Made by a program: the position numbers and the translations under genes. Of a stretch of 64,000 nucleotides of DNA, positions 34,807-42,972 are shown one piece after another. The DNA comes from Sphingobium sp. (lineage in GTDB: Bacteria > Pseudomonadota > Alphaproteobacteria > Sphingomonadales > Sphingomonadaceae). The DNA lies in assembly GCA_022652485.1 (NCBI GenBank), contig JALCRK010000006.1, positions 48,827 to 112,826 of the forward strand, given 5' to 3'. The first letter of the stretch is position 1. Every line of letters begins with the position of its first letter. The notes beneath the pieces are model-generated. The model made no database searches and was not told the origin of the DNA. It worked only from the letters and a program-made list of their open reading frames with translations.

Positions 34807-35790
34807 CTATCCGCCCATAGCGGAGCGTATCGACCGCTTGTCGCTCCAACGCGCGAGAAATTCGCGCAGTTCCGCGTCATCGGCGGGCAGATCGATCATC
34901 AGCGTGACGAGCTGATCGCCGCGTTCGCCGTTCTTGAGCGAGAAGCCCCGCCCCTTGAGGCGCAGCGTCTTGCCCGAAGTGCTGCCAGCAGGCACGGCGA
35001 GCATCACCGGCCCGTCGACGGTCGGCACCTTCACCTTGGCGCCGTTCATCGCTTCGTCGATCGTGATCGGCAGGTTGAGGCGCACGTCATGCCCGTCCTG
35101 CGTGAAGAAGGGGTGGGCGCGGATCTCGATGGTGATGATCGCGTCGCCAGTGCCGCCCGGCCCGGCTTCGCCCTTGCCGGCGAGGCGCATCTGCGTACCC
35201 TGCTCGACGCCGAGCGGCAGCTTGACGTCGATGGTCTTGCCATCCTGCAGGGTGATGCGCTGGGATGCGCGGGTGGCGGCATCGACGAAATCGACCGCGA
35301 GGCGATAGTTGACGTTGGCACCCTTGGCGGGCCTGCCGCCGCCGCGCCCACGCCCCATGCCGCCGAAGTCGCCGCCTCCGCCAAAGCCCGATGCGCCGCG
35401 CCTGCCGCCGCCGAACAGCCCCTCGAAGATGTCGCCGAAGTCGCCGCCACCGCCGCCGAAGTCGAAGCCTTCAGCGCCGCCCTGCCCGCCGGAGCCATAG
35501 GCCGCATAGGCGTTGCTGTTGCCGCCGCGTCCGCCGAAGCCGCCGCCGTAGCCGAATGGGGCAGTGGGGTTGCCGTCGCCATCGATCTCGCCCCGGTCGA
35601 ACCGGGCGCGCTTGTCCTTGTCGGACAACAGGTCATAGGCGTTGGTGGCCTGAGCGAAGCGGTCCGCCGCCTTGGGGTTGTCCTTGTTCTTGTCAGGATG
35701 CAGTTCCTTCGCGAGCTTGCGATAGGCGGATTTGATCTCGCTCTCGCTTGCGCCGCGCGCCACGCCCAAAATGTTATAGGGATCAGCCAT
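34807..35790 (-). CDS. DnaJ-class co-chaperone without zinc finger (CbpA-like)
   Basis: 327 residues from ATG 35790; an in-frame extension to 35928 is discounted. The J domain (2-68) has the HPD motif in KELHPDKNKD needed to stimulate DnaK. A long Gly/Phe-rich region (~80-160) precedes the two C-terminal substrate-binding domains (ITLQDGKTIDVKLPLGVEQG and KVKVPTVDGPVMLAVPAG). The CxxCxGxG zinc repeats of true DnaJ are missing, so this is a class II Hsp40. It heads a minus-strand run with the brkB-like gene, fabI and aroC. Confidence 0.9.
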   Translation of the reverse strand: MADPYNILGVARGASESEIKSAYRKLAKELHPDKNKDNPKAADRFAQATNAYDLLSDKDKRARFDRGEIDGDGNPTAPFGYGGGFGGRGGNSNAYAAYGSGGQGGAEGFDFGGGGGDFGDIFEGLFGGGRRGASGFGGGGDFGGMGRGRGGGRPAKGANVNYRLAVDFVDAATRASQRITLQDGKTIDVKLPLGVEQGTQMRLAGKGEAGPGGTGDAIITIEIRAHPFFTQDGHDVRLNLPITIDEAMNGAKVKVPTVDGPVMLAVPAGSTSGKTLRLKGRGFSLKNGERGDQLVTLMIDLPADDAELREFLARWSDKRSIRSAMGG

Positions 35791-36037
35791 GCCCGTCCTG
35801 AAATACTCTAAATGTCCGGTCTCCGTTCCGGCTCTTTCCCCCGCCCAACCATCCGACATTCTGCGATATGCTATCGGGCAGTTGGGTGGGGAAGAGGGCT
35901 GGTGCCGCATCCCAGACAAAAATTCCACCCTTTGATATGCATCATGTGGCGTACCGGGCGTTGTGCTTCAAGATAAGAATCTTCCGAAAACGGCAACGCC
36001 GCTCGACTCGTTGTGTGGCGCGGGGTAGGAATATGAC

Positions 36038-36619
36038 ATGAGCGACGACCCATTTTCCCAGTTCGACGAGTGGTATGCCGAGGCACGGCGCAGCGAAATC
36101 AACGACAGCAACGCAATGGCGCTGGCGACTGCGGATGCCGACGGGCGCCCCTCGGTGCGCATGGTGCTGCTGAAGGGGCATGGGCCTGAGGGCTTTATCT
36201 TCTATACGAATTTCGAGGGGAGGAAGGCAGGCGACCTGCTGGTCAACCCCAACGCCGCGTTGCTGTTTCACTGGAAGTCGCTGCGCCGCCAGATCCGCAT
36301 CGAGGGTGCGGTGGGCCGGGTCGACGATGCCACCGCGGACGCCTATTTCGCTACCCGCAGCCGCGACAGCCAGCTGGGCGCATGGGCGTCTGACCAGTCC
36401 CGCCCGCTCGATAGCCGCGCGACCTTCATGACGCGCTATGCCGAGATGAAGGCGGAGTTTGAGGGTATGGATGTGCCGCGCCCGCCGCACTGGTCCGGTT
36501 TCCGGCTGGTGCCGCGCCGCATCGAGTTCTGGCAGGACCGGGAGCACCGTCTGCACGAGCGCTGGCTTTATGCAACGGATGGCAAGGGCGGCTGGAGTAA
36601 AGGGATGCTTTATCCATGA
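36038..36619 (+). CDS. pdxH: Pyridoxamine 5'-phosphate oxidase
   Basis: 193 residues, somewhat shorter than E. coli PdxH at its N-terminus. FMN-dependent enzyme that makes pyridoxal 5'-phosphate from PNP or PMP. Motifs: RPSVRMVLLKGHGPEGFIFYTNFEGRKAGDL, WKSLRRQIRIEGAV, and the C-terminal WSGFRLVPRRIEFWQ and RLHERWLY. GGGGTAGGA precedes the ATG. The stop overlaps the CDF transporter start (ATGA). Confidence 0.95.
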   Translation: MSDDPFSQFDEWYAEARRSEINDSNAMALATADADGRPSVRMVLLKGHGPEGFIFYTNFEGRKAGDLLVNPNAALLFHWKSLRRQIRIEGAVGRVDDATADAYFATRSRDSQLGAWASDQSRPLDSRATFMTRYAEMKAEFEGMDVPRPPHWSGFRLVPRRIEFWQDREHRLHERWLYATDGKGGWSKGMLYP

Positions 36620-37629
36620 ACGACACGGCGGCCAGTTTCGAGCAGCGCGGCAAGCTGACCCGTGGGGCGGCGATGGCGAGCGTCGCGGTGGCGAGTATAT
36701 TGCTGCTGCTCAAGGCCTATGCGCTGTGGCGTACGCAATCGGTCGCGGTGCTGGGGTCGCTCGCGGATACGACCCTCGATCTGGTGGCGAGCATCGTCAC
36801 GTTGCTCGGCGTCCACTGGGCGGCACAACCTGCCGACCAGCAACACCGCTTTGGGCACGGCAAGGCGGAGGCGCTCGCGTCGCTGTTTCAGGTGACGCTG
36901 ATCGGGATGGCTGCGCTGGGCCTCGCGGGCGAATCGGTCCATCGGTTGCTGACCGGCGTGCACGCCACCGCCGGGGCGGGCGAGGGCATCGGCGTGTCGC
37001 TCATCGCTATTGTGCTTAGCCTGGCGCTGGTGCTCTATCAGAAGCGCGTGATCGCGCGGACCGGCAGCCTCGCCATCGGCACGGACAATCTGCATTATAA
37101 ATCGGATTTCTACCTCAATCTTTCCGTCATCGTCGCGCTGGTGCTCGACCAGTATCTGGGTGTGAAGGGCGCGGATGCGCTGTTCGGCGTCGGCATCGCG
37201 CTGTGGCTCGGCTGGAACGCGTGGCATGCTGCCGGAGAGGCGGTCGATCATCTGATGGACAAGGAATGGTCGATCGAGGAACGGCAGCATTTTCTCGAAG
37301 TGGCATCGCGTCACCCGGAGCTGCGCGGCATTCACGATATGCGCACCCGCTCATCCGGCGCGCACCGCTTCGTTCAATTCCATGCCTCGGTCGATCCCAA
37401 CATGACCGTACGCGCGGCGCATGACGTGATGGACGAGATCGAGGCGGCGTTGATGAGAGAGTTTCCGGGCGTCGATGTGCTGATCCACCCCGATCCCGAG
37501 GGGCATGTCGAAGGTGGTGACGACCCGCTGCGTGGACTGGAGGCCGAGAAGCTGCTGGCGCAGGAGAGTGCTGCCGCTACCGTCAGCCCTGCGGAAACAA
37601 TTCCACCAGCCGGATCAGCGACCGCCTGA
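36616..37629 (+). CDS. Cation diffusion facilitator family transporter (FieF/YiiP-like)
   Basis: 337 residues. Six membrane helices followed by a cytoplasmic ferredoxin-like domain (~220-300). The transport site is complete: Asp51 and Asp55 in helix II (LADTTLD) and His160 and Asp164 in helix V (HYKSD), the DD-HD set of zinc/iron exporters. It exchanges Zn2+ or Fe2+ for protons at the inner membrane. The C-terminal 35 residues are a disordered Ala/Glu tail. The last 47 bp overlap the convergent hydrolase gene. Confidence 0.93.
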   Translation: MNDTAASFEQRGKLTRGAAMASVAVASILLLLKAYALWRTQSVAVLGSLADTTLDLVASIVTLLGVHWAAQPADQQHRFGHGKAEALASLFQVTLIGMAALGLAGESVHRLLTGVHATAGAGEGIGVSLIAIVLSLALVLYQKRVIARTGSLAIGTDNLHYKSDFYLNLSVIVALVLDQYLGVKGADALFGVGIALWLGWNAWHAAGEAVDHLMDKEWSIEERQHFLEVASRHPELRGIHDMRTRSSGAHRFVQFHASVDPNMTVRAAHDVMDEIEAALMREFPGVDVLIHPDPEGHVEGGDDPLRGLEAEKLLAQESAAATVSPAETIPPAGSATA

Positions 37630-38731
37630 CCGCCGGATAGTCGTCGCTGGTCGATATGCCCATGCGCAGGATCACCAACCGCCGCGTCGGGTCTATCACT
37701 AGATATTGCCCGTGATGGCCGACGGCGGCGAAGATGCGCCGCGAGCCATCGCCCGGAAAGAGTGGATTGTCCGTCCCTTCGCGGTTGAGCCAGAGATGGC
37801 CGCCATAGGCCGGATTGCGCGGCGAGGGTGTGGTCATGAATTCGACCCAGCGGGCCGAGAGCACCTGATGGCCGTTGACGCGGCCCCGGTTGCGCAGGAA
37901 CTCGCCGAAGCGGGCATAATCGCGCGCGGTCATGTGCATCATCGCGCCGCCGATCATCGTGCCGCGCGCGTCGAACTCCGGCGTCAGGCTGGACAGACCG
38001 ACCGGAGTGACGAGGCGGCCTCGCAGAAATTCCGTCATCGCGGCGCGGCGGACATCCGCCTGATTGCTGCCGGTGAGCATCCGGGTCATCAGATCGGCGA
38101 GGATTTGCGTATCCGCGGTGGAATAGACGAAGCGGCTGCCCGGCGGATGGGCGATCGGCTTTGCCTCGGCGAAGGCCGCCATGTCCTGCGCGCCGTCGGT
38201 GAAGATCATGCGCACGGTGTCGGCGGCATAGAGCGGTGGGCCATCCTCGCTGTGTTCGAGGCCGGAGGTCATCTGAAGGAGGTTGCGTAGCGTGATCTCG
38301 CCGCGCGGATCGCCGGGCTGGCTCCACGCGGGGACTGGCGCGGGGCTATCGAGCGCCAGCCGCCCATCGGAGACCATCAGGCCGATCAGCGCTGCCGTCA
38401 CGGTCTTGCCGATCGAGCGTGACAGGAGCTTCGTCTCGGGGCGGATACCGTCGCCATAGCGCTCGGCGATGATCTTGCCGTCGCGCATCAGGATGAATGC
38501 CTGCGTGGTGCCCGCGGCATCGTCGTCGAAAAGACCTTCGGCGGCGTCCGCGATCTGCTGGGCGTTCACCGGGCCTGCGTCATGGAGGGTGAGATAGCGG
38601 CTGATGTCGGCGGGCGGCGGGGCGTCCTGCGCGCCGGCACTGCGGTGGCGGAGCAGGAAGGCCGCGATCAGGAGAAGGCCAAGCAGTACACTTGCCGCGA
38701 GCCATTTTTTGCTGTTCATGGGGCCGGTCAT
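37583..38731 (-). CDS. Serine hydrolase of the class C beta-lactamase / penicillin-binding fold
   Basis: 382 residues. An N-terminal hydrophobic segment (~10-27) acts as signal or anchor, so the enzyme is periplasmic. The nucleophile is Ser106 in SIGK (Ser-x-x-Lys109), the second motif is Tyr203-Ser-Thr, and GHHGQ supplies the third. These match the beta-lactamase family, including 6-aminohexanoate-dimer hydrolase-like esterases; substrate unknown. ATG 38719 is an equally good start. Both ends are crowded: 47 bp overlap with the CDF gene, and 38 bp to the divergent gene at 38770. Confidence 0.87.
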   Translation of the reverse strand: MTGPMNSKKWLAASVLLGLLLIAAFLLRHRSAGAQDAPPPADISRYLTLHDAGPVNAQQIADAAEGLFDDDAAGTTQAFILMRDGKIIAERYGDGIRPETKLLSRSIGKTVTAALIGLMVSDGRLALDSPAPVPAWSQPGDPRGEITLRNLLQMTSGLEHSEDGPPLYAADTVRMIFTDGAQDMAAFAEAKPIAHPPGSRFVYSTADTQILADLMTRMLTGSNQADVRRAAMTEFLRGRLVTPVGLSSLTPEFDARGTMIGGAMMHMTARDYARFGEFLRNRGRVNGHQVLSARWVEFMTTPSPRNPAYGGHLWLNREGTDNPLFPGDGSRRIFAAVGHHGQYLVIDPTRRLVILRMGISTSDDYPAVRRSLIRLVELFPQG

Positions 38732-38769
38732 CGCCGCGCGTTTACCACATCATTTGCAAAAGGGCAGTC

Positions 38770-39108
38770 ATGGTTCGCTCCGAAAAGAAAAACGACTGGG
38801 CGCGCTGGTTGCTGGGAGCCTTGCTGATCGGCCTGCTGGCCTATGGCTGGTGGCACTGGAGCGATTGGCGGCGAGCCGGCGAAACGGGGGCATCCTATGC
38901 CGCGCGCCTCACGTGCTCGTGCCGCTATATCGGTGGGCGCGACGCCAAGAGCTGCGCGCGCGATATTCGGGACGACGCGTGGATGGCCTCGGTGAACGAG
39001 GAACCGGAAGAGAAAGCCGTGCGGGCGAGCGTGCCGCTGTTGGGTAGTGCGCGGGCCGTGTTCAGGCCGGGCTATGGGTGCTTGATAGAGTCTCCGTCGC
39101 AGCGCTGA
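38770..39108 (+). CDS. Small single-pass membrane protein with CxC motif, unknown function
   Basis: 112 residues from ATG 38770; an upstream extension to 38692 lies over the neighbouring gene. A basic N-terminus ([13 protein letters not shown]) precedes one membrane helix (~11-30, [18 protein letters not shown]), so the bulk is periplasmic. That part carries [19 protein letters not shown], three cysteines that could form disulfides or bind metal. I do not recognise the family. The last 47 bp overlap the 3' end of mnmA. Confidence 0.65.
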   Translation: MVRSEKKNDWARWLLGALLIGLLAYGWWHWSDWRRAGETGASYAARLTCSCRYIGGRDAKSCARDIRDDAWMASVNEEPEEKAVRASVPLLGSARAVFRPGYGCLIESPSQR

Positions 39109-40204
39109 CAGTCTCGGCGATCCAGCCTCCGCCGAGCACATGGTCGCCGTCATAGAGCACCGCCGCCTGACCCGGTGCGACGCCAAATTCGGGCGCGTCG
39201 AAGATCAGGCGGTCGCCCTCCAGCCGCGCCGGTACGGGCTTGGCGAGCGAACGCACCTTGGCGAGGAGCGGTCCATCATGATCACCCCCCAGCCAGTTGA
39301 TATCTGAAAGCTTCGCCGTACTGACGGCCAGCGCTCGCTTCGGCCCGACAATCACGCGGCGGCTCTCCGCCTCCAGCCGCACGACATACAGCGGCTCGGG
39401 CAGGCCGCCCAGTTCCAGCCCCTTGCGCTGGCCGACGGTGTAGTGAATCAGCCCCTTGTGCGCGCCCAGCACGCGGCCTTCCATATCCACGATCTCGCCG
39501 CTCTCGTCTGCATCGGGGCGCAACTTGCGCACCACCGAGGCATAATCGCCATCCGGTACGAAGCAGATGTCCTGACTGTCCGGCTTCAGGGCGACTGGCA
39601 GGCCGATTTCCGCCGCGATCTCTCTCACCTGCCCCTTGGGAAGTCCGCCCAAGGGGAAGCGCAGATAATCGAGCTGGTCCTGCGTCGTGGCGAACAGAAA
39701 ATAGCTCTGGTCCCGTGCCGGGTCGGCCGCGCGGTGGAGCTGCGCCCGTCCGTCCGCGCCGACCGCGCGTCGCACATAATGGCCGGTGGCGAGACAGTCC
39801 GCGCCCAGATCCCGCGCCAGCGCGAACAGATCGGTGAATTTCACGCCCATGTTGCATTTGACGCAGGGAATGGGCGTGCGGCCCGCCATATATTCATCCG
39901 CGAAATCGGCGATGACCGAGTCGCGGAAGCGCGATTCGTAGTCGAATACATAATGCGCGATGCCGATCCGGTCCGCGACCGCGCGAGCATCGCGGATGTC
40001 CTGCCCGGCGCAGCAACTGCCCGCGCGCTTCACCGCCGCGCCATGATCGTAAAGCTGGAGCGTGATGCCGATCACCTCCGCTCCGGTACGCGCGGCCAGC
40101 GCCGCCACCACGCTCGAATCGACCCCGCCGGACATGGCGACAACGATCCTGCGCGCGGAAAACGGCGCTTCAAGCTGGAAATCTGCCTCGGTAACAAGCG
40201 TCAT
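39062..40204 (-). CDS. mnmA: tRNA-specific 2-thiouridylase MnmA
   Basis: 380 residues from ATG 40204. It installs sulfur at U34 of tRNA-Lys, -Glu and -Gln. PP-loop ATP-binding motif SGGVDSS (25-31); catalytic Cys117 in [10 protein letters not shown] and Cys213 in [13 protein letters not shown], the pair equal to Cys102 and Cys199 of E. coli. [10 protein letters not shown] marks the central domain and [10 protein letters not shown] the C-terminal barrel. It converges with the small membrane protein gene over 47 bp. Confidence 0.95.
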   Translation of the reverse strand: MTLVTEADFQLEAPFSARRIVVAMSGGVDSSVVAALAARTGAEVIGITLQLYDHGAAVKRAGSCCAGQDIRDARAVADRIGIAHYVFDYESRFRDSVIADFADEYMAGRTPIPCVKCNMGVKFTDLFALARDLGADCLATGHYVRRAVGADGRAQLHRAADPARDQSYFLFATTQDQLDYLRFPLGGLPKGQVREIAAEIGLPVALKPDSQDICFVPDGDYASVVRKLRPDADESGEIVDMEGRVLGAHKGLIHYTVGQRKGLELGGLPEPLYVVRLEAESRRVIVGPKRALAVSTAKLSDINWLGGDHDGPLLAKVRSLAKPVPARLEGDRLIFDAPEFGVAPGQAAVLYDGDHVLGGGWIAETVSAATETLSSTHSPA

Positions 40205-40284
40205 GGCAGGGCATATAGGGGGAGGGAGGGGGCGATGCACCCGGAAATATGGCACGCCGGGAGGCGATCTGGTCATTCTCACCC

Positions 40285-40306
40285 GCTGTTAGGGAACACT
40301 AACAGC
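40285..40306. repeat. Inverted repeat between mnmA and the gene at 40359
   Basis: GCTGTTAG (40285-40292) and CTAACAGC (40299-40306) are perfect reverse complements around a 6-base loop. The site is in a divergent intergenic region and has no T run, so an operator is as likely as an RNA hairpin. Confidence 0.5.
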
Positions 40307-40358
40307 TCCTCACCGGCGGGTTTACCGGGCCTTATCCATTTTTCGCTAGGATTCGCGC

Positions 40359-40640
40359 ATGGATATGAGTTTCGCTCTGAATGCGCCCGGTTCGGCGCGC
40401 CTGCCCCGTCAGGCCGTTTCGATGGACGATATCAGGGCGGCAGCGACCAAACGGCGCGCATTATGCGGTCGTGTCATCGCTGCGAGCTTCCTGCGGGGGC
40501 AGGACGATGGGCTTGATCTCATCCATATTCTGGCATGTGCCATCATGCTGGAAGGCGACGGGTTGATCGATACCGTGGCTTTGGGCGGCAGCTTCAATCC
40601 GGCTGTCGCGCATCAATTGATGGTGGGGAAAAGAAGGTGA
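40359..40640 (+). CDS. Small hypothetical protein
   Basis: 93 residues, not recognised. It has no signal peptide; the middle (LIHILACAIMLEGDGLIDTVALGG) is mildly hydrophobic and the ends are basic. The reading frame has the codon bias of neighbours, which supports coding. It lies 104 bp upstream of sciP on the same strand, but no overlap or shared ribosome site links them. It could be a small regulatory or adaptor protein; there is no direct evidence. Confidence 0.5.
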   Translation: MDMSFALNAPGSARLPRQAVSMDDIRAAATKRRALCGRVIAASFLRGQDDGLDLIHILACAIMLEGDGLIDTVALGGSFNPAVAHQLMVGKRR

Positions 40641-40744
40641 AGACAGCGTTTACCACCGCGCTTTAGCCGATGTTCAAGGCTGATCCGTAGAAGGGCGCTG
40701 TCGAGAGTAAAGAAATAGGCCCCATGCCGTTAATTGAGGTAGGA

Positions 40745-41044
40745 ATGATAGAGAACCAGAAAATACGCCCCGCACAGGTGGTCGGCCCCCTCGGCGAGCC
40801 GCTGACGCTGGAGTCGCTTCCCGCCCCGGGAACGACCCGCTGGGTGGTGCGCCGCAAGGCCGAAGTGGTCGCCGCCGTTAACGGTGGCCTGCTCACGGTT
40901 GACGAGGCGTGCGAGCGGTACACCCTTACTCTGGAAGAATTCGCCGGATGGCAGCGCGCCGTGGACCGTTCCGGTATGCCCGGCCTGCGCGTCACCCGCA
41001 TCCAGCATTACAAATCGCTTTACGAGCGCCAGCAGCGCTATTGA
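40745..41044 (+). CDS. sciP: SciP (DUF1153), small inhibitor of CtrA
   Basis: 99 residues from ATG 40745, which has GAGGTAGGA upstream; ATG 40724 would add seven residues. The sequence has the DUF1153 pattern: VVGPLGEPLTLESLP, TTRWVVRRKAEVVAAVNGGLLTVDEACERYTLTLEEFAGWQRAVDRSGMPGLRVTR. In Caulobacter SciP blocks CtrA-dependent transcription by contacting CtrA or DNA during early cell cycle. Its helix-turn-helix core is complete here. CtrA controls flagellar genes, which lie 10 kb away. Confidence 0.93.
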   Translation: MIENQKIRPAQVVGPLGEPLTLESLPAPGTTRWVVRRKAEVVAAVNGGLLTVDEACERYTLTLEEFAGWQRAVDRSGMPGLRVTRIQHYKSLYERQQRY

Positions 41045-41116
41045 GTTCCATTCGGCCGGCGCGGGCGCCCTGAGCCTGCTCCGGCCCGGAATTTCTCATC
41101 AGTTGTGCGACGACTG

Positions 41117-41150
41117 ACCGTCCGCTCCCCCAGGGGTGGACGGTTTCTTT
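41117..41150 (+). terminator. Rho-independent terminator after sciP
   Basis: ACCGTCC (41117-41123) pairs with GGACGGT (41138-41144), with an inner CCCC/GGGG stem, followed by TTCTTT. Confidence 0.85.
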
Positions 41151-41175
41151 GTGTCCAGCCGCAACGGCCCGCGCC

Positions 41176-41200
41176 GGAACCTAAGAGGGGTATCTGGGTT
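41176..41200 (+). promoter_or_regulatory. EcfG-type general stress promoter upstream of the glsB-like gene
   Basis: GGAAC (41176-41180), 16 bases, GGTT (41197-41200). The alphaproteobacterial EcfG consensus is GGAAC-N16-CGTT, so only one base differs. It stands ~52 bases before the start codon of a known stress-type gene family. Confidence 0.65.
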
Positions 41201-41251
41201 ATACCATCAACATTCGTGTTGGCGGGGCGCGTGGTTACTGAGGAGGATTTT

Positions 41252-41506
41252 ATGGGACTGATACTCTGGCTCGTGATTGGCGGTGTCATCGGCTGGCTTG
41301 CCAGCATTATCATGCGCACCGACGCCCAGCAGGGCATCCTGATGAACATTGTGGTCGGTATCGTGGGCGCATTCATCGGCGGCCTCATTTTTTCAGGCGG
41401 CACGATCAATCAGGTCATCTCGTTGAATAGCGTGCTCGTATCGCTGCTCGGCGCGGTTATCCTGCTGGCGCTGGTCAATCTGGTTCGCCGCGGCACGGTG
41501 CGTTAG
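41252..41506 (+). CDS. GlsB/YeaQ/YmgE-family stress membrane protein
   Basis: 84 residues with three hydrophobic helices rich in glycine (GVIGWLASIIM, NIVVGIVGAFIGGLIF, LVSLLGAVILLALVNLV). The family is also called transglycosylase-associated protein, though no enzymatic activity is known; members are induced by acid, osmotic or general stress. GAGGAGG is placed perfectly before the ATG. The EcfG-type promoter upstream and the sciP terminator make it a single-gene stress unit. Confidence 0.87.
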   Translation: MGLILWLVIGGVIGWLASIIMRTDAQQGILMNIVVGIVGAFIGGLIFSGGTINQVISLNSVLVSLLGAVILLALVNLVRRGTVR

Positions 41507-41787
41507 GTCCGGCGCAGCCGGCATACTTACCAACGCTATATCGACGGACATGACGGGAAGGCTCCTTCGCCATTCCGTCATGCTCCTATGAAAACCTCTC
41601 AATATCCATGTAAAATCTTTCCACAGGGGCGAGGCCCGCGCCCCGAATATGTCGTTCAGGGTTGATTTATTGCACCTGCGGCATCATCATTGCGTGAGCT
41701 GTTTTTGTGCGTCGGGCATTTACGGGACAGCCGAAACTCTGTGACAGGGACGTCATGGCGGGCTTTTGCCTGCGCGGAAAGGCTGAA

Positions 41788-42972
41788 ATGAATTTCGAAA
41801 CGAGGGTTACGGGCGATCGCCTGGAAGCTGCGCAGGCCTGGGGTGGGCAGCATAAGCGCCCTATCCTCATCGCTGCCGCACTGTTGGTCGTGCTGGTGCT
41901 CATCTACTGGGCGACCCATCGGGGTGCTGGAGATGATCGTACGCTGGGCGGCGATCAACTTGTTCCCAGCGTAACGGTCGTGCAGCCCGGACTTAGCTCC
42001 GTATCGATGACCGTCAATGGAACCGGCACCCTTGCAGCGCGGCGGGAGATGCCCGTGGGCGTGGTGGGCGAGGGCGGTGCCGTTTCCGCGGTGCTGGTCG
42101 AGCCGGGCGACTGGGTAAGGCCCGGCCAGGTGCTGGCGCGGGTCGAGCGCTCGGTCCAGACCCAGCAAGGCGCATCTCTGGCGGCGGCCATCGCGGTGGC
42201 GCGTGCCGATGCGCGCCTTGCCCAGAATGACCTTGATCGCGCGACGGCGCTCGTAGCCAACGGTTTCGTGAGCAAGGCGGACATAGACCGCCGCACCGCA
42301 ACGCGCGATGCGGCACTGGCTCGCGTTCGTGTCGCCGAGGCGCAGTATAACGAACAGCAGGCGCGCATCGGGCGGCTGGACATCCGCGCGCCCGCTGGCG
42401 GCTTGGTGCTCACCCGCTCGGTCGAACCGGGGCAGGTGATCGGCGCGGGAAGCGGCGTGCTATTCCGGCTTGCCAAAGGCGGTGAGATGGAGCTGCTTGC
42501 AAAGCTGGGCGAGAGCGATCTTGCCCATCTCTCTGTGGGTGACAGCGCGCGGGTGACGCCTGTGGGCGGTGCCAAGAGCTTCGAGGGGCATATCTGGCAG
42601 ATCGCCCCGGTCATCGATCCGCAGACGCGGCTCGGTGTTGTGCGCATCGCCCTATCCTATGACAAGGATCTGCGGCCCGGAGGTTTCGCGTCCTCGCGCA
42701 TTGTCAGCGGTCTGTCGCAGTCGGCCGTGCTTCCCGAGTCCGCGGTGCTGAACGATGAAAAGGGCAGCTATGTCTATATCGTCAACGCCAAGAATGTCGT
42801 CGAGCGACGCAACATTAAGGTGGGCCAGGTTTCGGCGGTGGGCGTTTCCATCGCTTCCGGCCTCAATGGCAGCGAGCGGGTGGTTTCGCTGGCGGGCGGT
42901 TTCCTCAACCCGGGGCAGAAGGTCTCCCCCAGGCTCGAACGTGGTGCGGCACCGGCGGGACAAGGCCGGTGA
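41788..42972 (+). CDS. RND efflux periplasmic adaptor (membrane fusion protein)
   Basis: 394 residues from ATG 41788. An N-terminal membrane anchor (~25-40, ILIAAALLVVLVLIYWA) is followed by a lipoyl-like half motif, a coiled-coil hairpin (~110-170, with ARADARLAQNDLDRATAL), the second lipoyl half (IDIRAPAGGLVLTRSVEPGQVI type) and a beta-barrel domain. It bridges the inner membrane pump to an outer membrane channel. The pump gene follows with a GTGA overlap. No outer membrane TolC-type gene and no regulator adjoins. Confidence 0.92.
   Translation: MNFETRVTGDRLEAAQAWGGQHKRPILIAAALLVVLVLIYWATHRGAGDDRTLGGDQLVPSVTVVQPGLSSVSMTVNGTGTLAARREMPVGVVGEGGAVSAVLVEPGDWVRPGQVLARVERSVQTQQGASLAAAIAVARADARLAQNDLDRATALVANGFVSKADIDRRTATRDAALARVRVAEAQYNEQQARIGRLDIRAPAGGLVLTRSVEPGQVIGAGSGVLFRLAKGGEMELLAKLGESDLAHLSVGDSARVTPVGGAKSFEGHIWQIAPVIDPQTRLGVVRIALSYDKDLRPGGFASSRIVSGLSQSAVLPESAVLNDEKGSYVYIVNAKNVVERRNIKVGQVSAVGVSIASGLNGSERVVSLAGGFLNPGQKVSPRLERGAAPAGQGR

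Noticed and set aside
41548..41585. Terminator after the glsB-like gene
   Set aside because: CATGACGG and CCGTCATG form an inverted repeat, but no T run follows; it could equally be an operator or part of a repeat.
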